64,000 nt of DNA from contig CM065312.1 in assembly GCA_033032175.1 (NCBI GenBank), forward strand, positions 3,534,001 through 3,598,000, written 5' to 3'. The stretch comes from Saturnia japonica (lineage: Eukaryota; Arthropoda; Insecta; Lepidoptera; Saturniidae). Positions 53,852 through 64,000 of the stretch are shown here, piece after piece (within the stretch, counting starts at the first letter, position 1; every line of letters begins with the position of its first letter). Position numbers and translations under genes: made by a program. Under the pieces are notes generated by a model. The model had not been told where the DNA came from, did not search any database, and saw only the letters and a list, made by a program, of their open reading frames with translations.

Positions 53852-55021
53852 AGTGCAAAGTCTAAAACTCAGTCTGTATTTGATTGCGTTAATGTATAGT
53901 CTATTTATTGAAGAAGGTTATAGACTAAATAACTTCACGGTAAGACCCTAACGAAGGCGACAGTTATTACAAACGACAAGCAGTCGGGTGAGGTGTAGGC
54001 AAGGTATATGGACTGAGAACGATATGCTACACGGGTGCATTAGCAGCGATGTGATGGGGAGTTCCTCGAATAAATTTAAGACGAATAAACCCGTGGTGCA
54101 CAGCTTAGTATTACAATATCATACTGCCAATAAAATAAATAGTTTATATTTTATTTATACTTATAATTTATCTGCAAACATAATATGATGAATTTAGAAG
54201 AACTTACAAGAATTATTCGACTCCGACTGGTACTCAGTTTCTGATATTAGTGTTTTTAAACAAACAAATAAAAACACTGTTTCGCTTTATTACATTTGGT
54301 CTAAAATAATTATTATTATGATTATACAAATTCTTCTCTCTTGTGAAAATATCCATAATTTATAAGGCATTCGATTTTTGACCGTTTTGTTTATGTTTCG
54401 TATAGTATAGTTTACTAAGACAAGATTAATATTGCGTTAATTCTTTTTAAAATATGTTTCCTTGCATCACCTGTAAGGTGATTCAAGAGTTAAGAACACT
54501 AGAACATAAAATCTTTCTGCATAAGTTTACATTTAAATAAAAAAAATATAATGCTACCTCTTATAGCATATACTACAACGACTTGTTTTCTACTCAACAT
54601 TAAATTATTCACTGGAATATGTTATAAATAGCCGGTTCAACCCGAATTAACCGTAACAAGTACACTTTAAATCTCTTTACAAAGAGTTGCTTTGTCGGTA
54701 GAATCCTAAAAGTCTACCATTCCATTTGAATTAAATGCTGGAGCAACGACCCATGTTCAGAGGTCTATGGAGGTCACTTTCTGAAAATGCCCATTTATAT
54801 CCAAGGTTAATAGTAACTTCAAACTAGCTGTTAAATTGATTTTTTATTCAATGCTATTTCGTAAGTGATTTTATATATGTATTTGATAAATGTTATTTAA
54901 TTAGTACAAAACATTGAAATACGAATAATAACATATTTTTTAATAATAAATTTAATCAATGACAATAATGGGCAATTATATAAAGTTGTTTATAAAGATA
55001 CTATATAAAACGTAATAAATA
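53852..55021. other. AT-rich DNA, nothing recognised
   Basis: No supported gene or repeat. Confidence 0.45.
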
Positions 55022-55190
55022 TTAATTTTAGAAAAATACTTAAGATCCACGCTACAGAAGATGACAGCCAAATAACCTTGTATTGTGTTCCTGCGATGAG
55101 TACGATTTCCAGAGCTCCTTGGGGTGGCCGCTTACCATCAGATGGGCCGTATGCTTGTTTGGCTCCTTTATAGTATAAAAAAACATTGAT
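55022..55190 (+). mobile_element. LINE 3' tail with poly(A)
   Basis: CAAATAACCTTGTATTGTG, TTCCTGCGATGAGTACG and GGTGGCCGCTTACCATCAGA form a 3' tail common to lepidopteran LINEs, ending near A7 at about 55178. Non-coding. The minus-strand 148-codon frame over it is spurious. Confidence 0.65.
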
Positions 55191-56351
55191 ATAATATTCA
55201 TTTATAGGTTTTAAGTTTGACATTTTATCAATTGGTTGCGTTATAGGCACACCATTTATTTTTATTGTTTTCAAGTTTATTATGTTGTTCATGCCATAAA
55301 TCGGTTCATATAGTTGGTAATACCTAAACCTACTACAACTGGCCCACACAGATATTACAAAAAAATAATCCAAAAAGGACAATTCATTCATAAATGGAAA
55401 CAAAAATTGTGCAATAAAAGAAAACATTTCTCTCACATTCTCGTTTGATTCTACATAAAATCATCATCGTATGTGTTATTATTGCAGATGGAATAAGAAC
55501 CACATATTATGTCAGTTAAGCATTGTATAGATAGTTCACGTTATTTGTGCGCGCGGCTCTATGTGTGTGTAAAGCGTGTACAGATACAGCGGCTACGTGT
55601 GCGTAACAAGAGGTACAGTCAAGTACACAAGATTATTCTATTAGATAATTTACTTATATTATGTCAAAATTATTTACATCTTATTTGTTCAAATAAAAAA
55701 AAACAATCTACGGCCCAATTAGGTAAATGCAATGTTTATTGAACATCTTATTCCGTATTACTACTCCTATAAATATAAAATAATGAATTATCTATTACTT
55801 TCATTATGTCCATCGCGTTTTGTTCAATTTTATTTAAAGCAATATGTATTTTTAAATTCCTCAAATATTTTCTATAGGGTTTAGGATGATAATATGTTGG
55901 TTGACGAATAATTTTTATACCATATTGATAAGTATTTTTTCTATTACCCAATGCTGAATATTCTCTTTTTTTTTTTATTAGAATTTAACGTTTTGATACT
56001 TTGATCATTGTGATTCGACGCGATATAAATCACAACTACTGGTTAAGTGCTCAACAAACAATGAACTAAAATCGATTTCCAAAAAAACCATGCTAGTTCT
56101 CGGACTTCTATACAAAAACATATTTGCATCATGCTTCTACCTGTTGATAATCAATGCCACGGCAGCGTATCGGATATGCCGAAAATTCCATAACAAGGTT
56201 GAAACTAAAAAGATTTTCCTTGAAAGGATTACCTTCATCTTTAAACAGGAAAAGTGGAAAAGTTTATAAAGAATTTTATACCGCTACATTTTAACACCAT
56301 CGGAATACACCAACGGACTTTCCCTAAATAATGTTGCTGAACTAAGATTAT
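55191..56351. other. AT-rich DNA, nothing recognised
   Basis: No supported gene. The frames at 55509-55742 and 55748-55951 have no motif. Confidence 0.45.
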
Positions 56352-56668
56352 TGAGGAATTTTTGGCGGGATCTTGATATGACGTGTTGTGGTTTTTATTT
56401 TTAATTCATTAACTCAGGTTTTTTGTCCTTATATTATGTAATATTGATGTCATTTTACATAATAAAGTTTGGTTGTTGTGCATAAATGTAATGGGTTATA
56501 AATATAAAGTGTAAAACATGCATTTTGAGATATCACCAAAACTTCCTAGTTAGTTCTGACAAGGGAGTCATCATCTTCTTCGTGGTGTATTGAAAATTTT
56601 TACGAAGGTTTAAAAATATGGACACTGGCAAATGTTTTTTGCGATGCTAAAACAAGAAGAAGTAGAAG
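56352..56668 (+). repeat. M1 repeat, copy 6
   Basis: Plus-strand copy: GGAATTTTTGGCGGGATCTT at the start, CATGCATTTTGAGATATCAC in the middle, GACACTGGCAAATG and CAAGAAGAAG at the end. Confidence 0.85.
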
Positions 56669-56838
56669 ATTATTAAGGTGAAAGGAAATTTATTGAAATT
56701 TACAGGATAAAGCTCTTTACATGAGTTTTCGTCCTTTTTTAAATAATACGTGTAGTAAGTATACTTAAATGATTTAAATAGATACGATTACGAATTTTAA
56801 ATAATTTTTAGTACGAATTTAAATGTGTTATCTACGTA

Positions 56839-57150
56839 TCTATATATTAATACGTGAAGCAAAAGCTTTCGGTACGATTTTAAAAGTATTGCGTGCACGG
56901 AAGACTGTGAGATTTGGCGTGGTTAAAGTTTATATGGAAAGGGACTGCAGATAGCTAAAATTGATCTATAATATCTGTTACTAATATATTAAATAAAATA
57001 AATGAATACTGCGAATCTTAACCTGACAAGTGCCATTGAACTTAGACCCCCTATAATACTGACATTGACACAATACTGTAAAAAACAAACGGAAAATAGT
57101 CTGTGATCTAAAAGTCGCAGGTCGAATTTCGAGCTTAGGGCGATCGCTAG
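56839..57150 (+). mobile_element. Helitron-like H1, copy 5
   Basis: Starts TCTATATATTAATACGTG after A and ends GGGCGATCGCTAG before T. At 312 bp it is shorter than the others through an internal deletion near the middle. Confidence 0.85.
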
Positions 57151-57494
57151 TACTATTAAAGCTCTGTCTGTAAATGGAATGTCATTAAAAAATGTTTACA
57201 CTTAGTAAAACAATGAGTGCAAATAAAATTGTAAAACAAAATAAAATTTTACCGCTAGTAAAATATATATTTATTACGATGTGAAAATAAAATATGTATA
57301 TTTAAAATATCTATTTTAATAAATGTGTGTAGTTCTGGTTGTATTTTTTTATTTTATTTCAAATGCCCCGATTGGTATCTATTAAAAAGAAATCTGATCA
57401 CGAATATTACATTAAAAATGTTTTGTATGTCTGTCTGTTTACATGTCTGGGCTTAATTAAAAAACGGCAATTTTTTTTCGAAATAACTCGGCCA
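57151..57494. other. No recognised content
   Basis: AT-rich DNA with no supported gene. Confidence 0.4.
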
Positions 57495-57504
57495 TTGTAT
57501 AGAA

Positions 57505-57700
57505 TCTAAATACAACGGCGACCACCGAGAGATGGCATTCCATCGGCGGTCGCCGCTGTCATGCCAGCCTGAATAAATATCTCTTCACGTTACGCTTAAA
57601 GGACCCGATGTCGTAAGAAAAAGGGAAGACATTAGCCGGAAGAAGGTTCCAGAATTTCACAGTACTACAACGATAAGTCATAGAGAACTTAATTCTTTTT
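57505..57700 (-). pseudogene. LINE reverse transcriptase C-terminal remnant
   Basis: The minus strand reads KFWNLLPANVFPFSYDIGSF followed by KRNVKRYLFRLA and a stop, the extreme C-terminus common in insect LINE proteins. An inverted GGCGACC-x-CCGAGAGAT / CGGCGGTCGCCG pair lies in the 3' UTR. Related fragments are at 60545-60720 and 31643-31700. The rest of the element is missing. Confidence 0.7.
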
Positions 57701-59035
57701 GGTAACTGACAACAGGTATACGTTCATATAATTTTGAATTCATTTGTACTATTGTGTTAACGTTTTTTATCTTAAGAGTCGATGATACTTCAAATGGCTT
57801 AACTTGATCCTCTGTTACATCAATAATACTGCAGCTTTCATTTTGTAATAAATATATGTTAAATTTGAGGATTGATATTAAGTACTATGTTTGGAGAAAG
57901 CATGATTGAATTAATTTTTCTCGATATAAAAAATTTGCAAAATTTCCTCCAAACCGAATAATAAACCGCTAGTACTCAAAATATACTACGTATTAGAATA
58001 TGAAATTTTGTATACTTTAAGCAACACGATCTGTATCGTTCTGTCTTATCGCCAAAACTAAACGTTTTAAAAAGAAACAGCATATCGCAATAGCGCAACA
58101 GAGTTGAGTGATTTTTTTTAATTTGCTACTATATACTACTGCCTACACGTAGAATTAAGGTTAATCATTAACGAGTACATATTAAAACAACAAATAAAGG
58201 GCCTTTTGTCTCTACTATTAGCAAAAACAACTTATTATTTTAGAAGCCAGTTTCTTTCTTCAGCTCAACGTAAAATTAAAGGAGAAAAACTACAACGGAT
58301 TAAAGAAAGAAATAGGAAACTAAAAAGAAAAAAGTGTATCTCATTTCGATTGGAAATTGCAAAAATAGTTCGTTCCGAAGGCAATACGGATTGTAAAGAT
58401 GGTCGTTTGTTCTAGGATAAGAAACAAATCTTTTTGTTTTAAAGGAAACTTTTAAGAAAGCTATGGAAGGAAGGCATTTATTGCGCTAAAAGCCCCGCCG
58501 GAACTAACTTTAAAATGGATTCAACTTTGTCCGTTGCATTTAACGGGGTCACCTATCACACCGGTATTTAACAAACTATTTAGAAATTAAAATATCATAC
58601 TATTTTTTCATTTTCCATTTTAAATTAATCTGATTAAAGTAAAAGGCGCTTACTGATTCCAGAGTATTTTGAAAATACCTCGTTGTACTTTGTTGCATTT
58701 TAAAATATTGCAAGAAACGTCTGTATTACGAGTTATGTAGATATTAGTTAATACTACTAATAAAACTAGTAATTAAAAAATATTCTAAAATGTATTTTAC
58801 CTAACGCAACAAAACCTTTTAAAAAGAGAACAATATTTTTTAGTTGTTATTTTAAATTTATTTATTTTGACGAAATTTTTCAATTACCCTGCCCTAGAAA
58901 GCTTACGTAATCTGGTATTTGTTTCAAATAAAAAATCTGAATAAAGTTAATAATTTTTAGAAATGAATATTATTTATATTTAAATATTGAGAACACGTGA
59001 AAAATTATACAAACGTATTTTATTACAACATTAAA
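57701..59035. other. AT-rich DNA, nothing recognised
   Basis: The Lys-rich 69-codon frame at 58206-58415 is probably chance. No other signal. Confidence 0.4.
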
Positions 59036-59325
59036 ATGTGGTAGCATATTCGAACACCGCGTTAAACGACGTGATTTTGTATCCCTGCAATGAGCCTGAG
59101 CGTTCGGTGAAGGAATACATAGTCATGAAACCATAGGTAGGTGGAAGGGCTTTTGGTACCATCTTAAGTCCGCCTGGCTAGCTACTACTCTCCAGTTGAA
59201 AATCTGTCGCCAAACACTTATAGGTGTGTTTTGGCAGCTGCACTGGACATCCAGTTCCCAACACTTACCAGACTTAGGCTTCATAACATCTTGGGCAACA
59301 TCATCACTTAACATTAGGTGAGATT
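59036..59325 (+). repeat. SINE-A, diverged full-length copy
   Basis: The head is worn, but TATCCCTGCAATGAGCCTGA, GCCTGGCTAGCTACTAC, TTTGGCAGCTGCACTGG and CACTTAACATTAGGTGAG follow in family order. Short A-rich tail. Confidence 0.75.
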
Positions 59326-59420
59326 AAAAAAAGTTATGTGTGTGTGTCAGCTCCCACGCAAGACTGGAGTTTATTCCTTAAGTAAGATTATTTTGTAATA
59401 TTCAGTCACTCACTCATTAA

Positions 59421-59651
59421 ATGTTTAATGATTTACCTAAAAACAAGATAATGTATATGATGAAGCATGATTTCCAAAAACGTAACGCTTTTATAAATTT
59501 CACTCCTTATAAGATTTCCAAACCGAGGGTATTATATAAAAATTTATTTTTATGGGGTAAACTCCAAGAACAAAAACATTACGAAAGTCAGATAAAAACA
59601 ATAAATAGTTTAAGAAAGTTCCCGAAACGCCTACATCCAGTTCTAGATTAA
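59421..59651 (+). other. Unassigned 76-codon frame
   Basis: It opens MFNDLPKNKIMYMMKHDF, directly after an in-frame TAA, and ends RKFPKRLHPVLD. No recognised domain, splice sites or relatives in the window. It could be a decayed gene fragment or chance. Confidence 0.2.
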
Positions 59652-60540
59652 ATCGCGTCAGAAAGTTAGCGTTAACGGTAGTCAAATAAGTGTTGTGTTG
59701 TGAATCCCGGGGAATTCTGTTCACAAGTCTGCAATACTTAAGTGGTAAACTTTGCACTCAGCTCGAATTACGTATCGGTCTGATATTAGCATTATGGCTA
59801 ACAAAAGAAGATTTTGTCAGAGTCCCTTGATGGTATAGACTCATAATTTTATATATATAATACTTACTTCAAATTTCAGGAGTATACAGTTATTTAGTGA
59901 TCATGTAACTTGAAAAGGACACAGAAACAGTATTTTGTGATCATTTTCATTCGCCTAATACGTCTTCTTTTTCATAAAACCATCGAAACTTGTAAATGTT
60001 GTCCTATATTTTCAGGTTGACGACAAATGGATAGGTAATACGTAAATTATTTACATCAACATTTACCCATTTTCTTGAACACCGGTAATCTCTTCTCTTA
60101 GAGCTCTAGATATTTAGTTCATGTGAAAATTTATTACAATATATTTAATGCAATTTTAAAACAGATAGAAATCGTTAAGACAGCACTTTATTTTAAAGAG
60201 AAATTCTTAAAGCCTTTTAGAATGCCGGCCATGACATAACAACGTCAGAATCTATAGAATTTCCGTGAATACATTAAAGTGAGAGAGAAAACAAAAAAGG
60301 TCGTTGAAAATATTCATGTTGGGACAGTCACGTCGCAGCACTCACTACGCCCGTTCGCCCAGCTATCGAGCGCGTGATCTGACTAACAATACAGTCCATG
60401 GAAATTTCACCAGTAGCACAACTCTGCATCCGATAATATTAAACCACTTTAAAAAATATATGAGCTAAGACAATAACCATATATCTAAACGCTTTTAAAT
60501 ACTAGATCGGTAAAATGACTGAAAGAAAGTACGGTGTTAC
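59652..60540. other. No recognised gene
   Basis: A GC-richer island at about 60325-60390 stands out from AT-rich flanks but has no assignable function. Confidence 0.4.
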
Positions 60541-60544
60541 AGTC

Positions 60545-60720
60545 CACAAATGACGAGGAATCTATAATCCATCCCCAATCGTCGCTGTAATTCCGGCCTT
60601 CACAAATGCCTCTTCACGTTATGTTTGAAGGACCCATGTTGTAGGAAGAAGAGAACACACTGGTTGGGAGGCAGTTCCGTAACTTCATAGTACGGCAAAG
60701 ATATTATATAACTTTTTAAA
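60545..60720 (-). pseudogene. LINE C-terminal remnant, related to 57505-57700
   Basis: Same order as 57505-57700: CCATCCCCAATCGTCGCTG, AATTCCGGCCTTCACAAATG and CCTCTTCACGTTATGTTTGA, then a NCLPTSVFSSSYNMG-like peptide on the minus strand. Heavily mutated. Confidence 0.6.
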
Positions 60721-61324
60721 AGTTCAATGCGTAGATTTAAGGACTTCTGCAAGTGATGCCTCCAATAAAAAAATTACAATAGTAAGGGTAAATAATTTAG
60801 ATATATTAGCTTACTTTTAAGAAAGATTACTCAAGTGAAGTAACATATTGCCAAAACTGAATGTTAGACAAAAAATATTAATACAAATTTGTTAGGTATA
60901 TCAAAGATACTTTTTCTTGTTAGCAGTAAATATTTTAAAATGCCTAAAGTCCAGCAAGTTTAAATCTAAAAATTAAATTATTAAAATTGGTTTTTACTGT
61001 GCATCAAGCACACAGACCCAGTTATCCGATACTTGGCTTATAGAACGACTTGATGACGACCTCCTTCCCTCTTTATCTCCTATTATTTCCATATTACTAA
61101 AGCTATATTCATATTTCATATCTCAATGTGGTCAAGTGACGACTGTTATTGTAACGAACTGTCCAAATCAGGCAGTTTGTTTTGTGTAACATTCTTATGA
61201 AGCGGCGAGATTAAAGTCAGAAAAGCTATTTATAATATAAGTGAAGTCATTTATATCTTATTTTATTATCTTTTCTAATTATCCTCCTTTAATAATATAC
61301 TTTTTTAAAAGCAAGATGTTTATT
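60721..61324. other. AT-rich DNA, nothing recognised
   Basis: No supported feature. Confidence 0.4.
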
Positions 61325-61625
61325 TCTCACCATCATCAACCTGTATTTGTCCTTCTAGGAAAGCCATTGGACCCGATTTTCGGTCCTTCGCATCAAATCG
61401 AGTTCAGCCACCCTACGCAAGTAATCGCTCCATCCTGCAGAAGGACATTATACATCTCGTTTGCCTAAATGCGGTCTTCACTTCAGAACTCGTCTAATCC
61501 ATCGGCTATCAGTTCTTCGGCATATGCAAACCCACTGCCATTTCAGCGAGCTAATCCTTCTGGTTACATAATTTCTGATTCTATTCATCAAAGAAAATCC
61601 GAGCATAGCTTTTTCTATAGTTCGC
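61325..61625 (-). pseudogene. RTE-like reverse transcriptase C-terminal remnant
   Basis: One minus-strand frame with a few stops reads AMLGFSLMNRIRNYVTRRIS, SLKWQWVCICRRTDSRWI, RRVLK-stop-RPHLGKRDV and GWSDYLRRVAELDLMRR. This is the well-known WQWAGH...RRTD-x-RW...RW-x-DDL-x-RVAG tail of RTE-like insect LINEs. The plus-strand frames at 61241-61468 and 61469-61651 are antisense shadows of it. Confidence 0.8.
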
Positions 61626-62542
61626 TGAGTGATCTTAAATTTGTGAACTAGTCCAACCTTGAGTATCCACGTTTAGGCTCCGTAGGAAGCACTGTTTCTC
61701 ATACTAAGTTAAAAAATGATAAATTAAATAATCTACTGAACTGTTCAATAGGTAACGAATTATTAAATAACTTATACAAAGTAACTTAGATACAAAAGTT
61801 TTATGTAATATGAAAATGAATTTATTATAAAAACAAACATTGCAAATTTATATTTAGATCAGTAATAACAGTTTAAACTAACAAAAGCGTGCGGTGTTTA
61901 TATTTAAAGTATATAATACAACAAAGGTAATTCCAGCAAGCGACAGTTTAGCCAGGGGAGTTGTTTTCATATGGCAAAGGTATAATTGCGCCTGGAGGTG
62001 GAGCGATTAAAACTAACATTTATGGAATGCTGTTTAAAAATACGTAACTAATTTGTATACAGCCGAACAAATAATTTTATAATACTGGTGTTAGCGCTGG
62101 TACACTTCTTTTTCTTAAACTAACCTACTGATTAGTCCAGACCACTTTCCCGTGTTGATTAAAATAGTAAAGGGACTCACAAGACTTTTCTGAAGTTTAT
62201 GAGGCCTCCTCTTCATTTACAAATATTTCAGCACGCACCATGCAACTTTCACTAACTAATTTGGTAGCCTCCCATTCTGATTCAAAATCCGACTGAGACA
62301 CCTGTGAGAGGATTAGAACTACCCATGTACATTTTTAACCTAAACAACTGGCACGAAATCCGTATATTACTGGTTTCCTAATAAATTCCTAACACAAATT
62401 AAATAAAGTCATGTGGATTAATTCGGTCATCAGGTATGATTTTTTTTTACTATCGATTTTAAATTGTATAACACTCAGTTGCAGACCAGTACTCTACCAG
62501 TTATGATAAAAATATCACAAGGTTTATATGTTTATTTAAATA
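61626..62542. other. AT-rich DNA, nothing recognised
   Basis: No supported feature. Confidence 0.4.
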
Positions 62543-62882
62543 CTAGCTGGCCCCCAGACTTTGTACTGTGCTTTTTAATAGTAAATAACTCGACCATAGC
62601 GAATCAGCTATTCCAATTTCCTCTAGAAAATGTTTGAAGGACATCTACGAACAAAATATGATAAGAATTACACATATTTATCGTCCGCACCTTGAATTCA
62701 AAAATAAATTCAACAGAAAAAGCAATTTCAAATTTCACAAAATATTCCAATTTTCCCAGGAACTTTAAAAAAAATTCTTATCTGAAAATGTTATTTTGAT
62801 AATAACTAAGATAAAAAAAGAATTAGCCAAATCAATACTGCCGTTGTTAAGTGATGTACATAATTTCATTTACATAGATAGA
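62543..62882 (-). mobile_element. Helitron-like element, 340 bp
   Basis: On the minus strand it starts TCTATCTATGTAAATG after an A and ends AAAGTCTGGGGGCCAGCTAG before a T. Both ends fit lepidopteran Helitrons, but the interior differs from H1 and H2. No ORF. Confidence 0.65.
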
Positions 62883-63552
62883 TGATACATGCATGCGCTT
62901 GATCTCAATTTAATCTGAGGACAAGCGAAAATGAGGCTGAAGACAGATCGCCCGGATCCTGATCCAGATATCTTTGCTTAAACACTTCCAAGATACTTAT
63001 CTGAATTTTGCACTGTAAATGAGGAAGCGAAATGCTTCTTGCGAATTAGGGGAATTTCCATTACATACAGATGAAAATCGTCACATTTAGTTATCCTGTA
63101 GTGGAACAATGTATCGTATAAATTGTTTCAATTCTTATAATACAATCTACATCTTGTTCGTTACTTTGTATATTACATTTTACCTACTCAGCTAACGAAA
63201 AAAAAAAAAAAAAACAATAGAATTCTAGATGCTCGCTACTACAAAATATATTTCTGTGTGTTTACAATATTGCACTGGAATGTCGCCGTGTACTGCTTTT
63301 ACAAATGCAGTTCCACCGCGGCCGCTCTCAGTTTTTCCCTAAAGTGGTCGTAAAATCTTTTTTAAGACTCATCTACCTAACTTCTCTTTGCATTTTAATT
63401 CATATTATATTTAATTAAATTTCATAAAAGTTGTTCATTGATATTTTAAACTAAAAAGGCCAATTAACATGCTCTTTACATTCCTCTCAGTATCTGAAGG
63501 AATTTTAGCAATCCATTATTTAATAATTAGTACCAATGGATTGTATTTTTAA
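62883..63552. other. No gene; poly(A) run
   Basis: Includes an A-run at about 63199-63214. Otherwise AT-rich and unassigned. Confidence 0.45.
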
Positions 63553-63760
63553 CCCCTGATGCAAAAAGAGGATTGTTATAAATTTAACAAAACTACAGAT
63601 ATACATACATCTGTATGTGGTGTCGTAGCTCCCAAAATGATGAACCAATTTTGATTTAGTATTCATTGTTTGAAAGGTTACTTGATCGAGGATGTTCTTA
63701 GCTATGTTTCAAAAAATCTGTTCACCCTTATACAGATCATCAGCTCTTTAACGTTGATGA
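63553..63760 (+). repeat. Common insect interspersed repeat fragment
   Basis: CCCCTGATGCAAAAAGAGGA, GTCGTAGCTCCCAAAATGAT and CAATTTTGATTTAGTATTC resemble an interspersed repeat widespread in insects. Class not determined; recognition is from memory. Confidence 0.45.
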
Positions 63761-64000
63761 AGGGATGTGAATAACTTTCACAGATCTGATCGATTTCAAA
63801 TTTATGATCCTGTTACCTAATTTCTATTGGAAGAACATCAATCATCAATAAAGAACATGCATCATTTGCAATCCACCAAATTACATAAGATGCATCATAT
63901 TTGGGCTCATTGGAATGGTCTCAATAAATAGATTATTTGTTTCGTGGGGTTTAAAATTTGCTCCCACTTGGAGTTTGGTAAGACAGTTGTTGTAGTAATC

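Noticed and set aside
54990..55436. 148-codon minus-strand frame
   Set aside because: It crosses a plus-strand LINE tail; its hydrophobic composition comes from AT-rich codons.
60325..60400. Promoter-like GC island with a minus-strand ATG in good context
   Set aside because: The frame after the ATG is only about 20 codons and no splice donor or further exon could be found.
61241..61651. Two plus-strand frames of 75 and 60 codons
   Set aside because: Antisense to an RTE-like C-terminal remnant that reads clearly on the minus strand.
1..64000. CRISPR arrays, bacterial operons, riboswitches, rRNA genes
   Set aside because: No regularly spaced direct repeats with unique spacers, no prokaryotic gene layout and no conserved rRNA stretches. 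The window is clearly eukaryotic.

Overview
The window looks like intergenic or intronic DNA from an insect, most likely a moth or butterfly (Lepidoptera). The background is strongly AT-rich. It carries tRNA-derived SINEs, several Helitron-like families that end in CTAG between an A and a T, and Jockey-, R1- and RTE-type LINE pieces of the kinds usual in lepidopteran genomes. I found no host gene that I can name, no tRNA or rRNA gene and no CRISPR array. All long open reading frames belong to retrotransposons or are antisense shadows of them. Species cannot be told from the sequence.

Layout. 1-26 kb: AT-rich DNA with scattered small elements (SINE-A, SINE-B, Helitron-like H1/H2, a 300-bp repeat called M1 here, two hAT-type elements, a 16-bp-TIR MITE, a 455-bp solo LTR, and LINE 3' remnants). 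26.0-30.5 kb: two LINEs in series on the minus strand, a Jockey/CR1-like 3' half (LINE-K) and a GC-rich R1-clade element with a UAAUG ORF1/ORF2 junction whose reverse-transcriptase core is deleted. 30.5-39 kb: SINEs, Helitrons, M1 copies and a GC-rich patch with a run of 15 G. 39.3-50.8 kb: the most structured part. A segment of about 2.13 kb is present twice in tandem. The left copy holds a 332-bp truncated insertion and the right copy a 5.9-kb full-length insertion of the same Jockey-clade LINE (LINE-J); both have perfect target-site duplications, and each empty site survives in the partner copy. 50.96-52.36 kb: a 5'-truncated LINE with an RNase H domain and a 14-bp target-site duplication. 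52.4-64 kb: again AT-rich DNA with M1, H1, SINE and LINE remnants.

Nothing here acts as an operon or pathway. What can be read is an insertion history. LINE-J supplies the full set of parts of an autonomous non-LTR element (internal promoter, Gag-like ORF1, endonuclease plus reverse transcriptase ORF2, conserved 3' hairpin), but this copy carries two frameshifts. The SINEs, MITEs and short Helitron-like copies are non-autonomous. The best non-transposon lead is a cluster of three AACCGGTT palindromes (Grainyhead-type sites) inside the duplicated segment.
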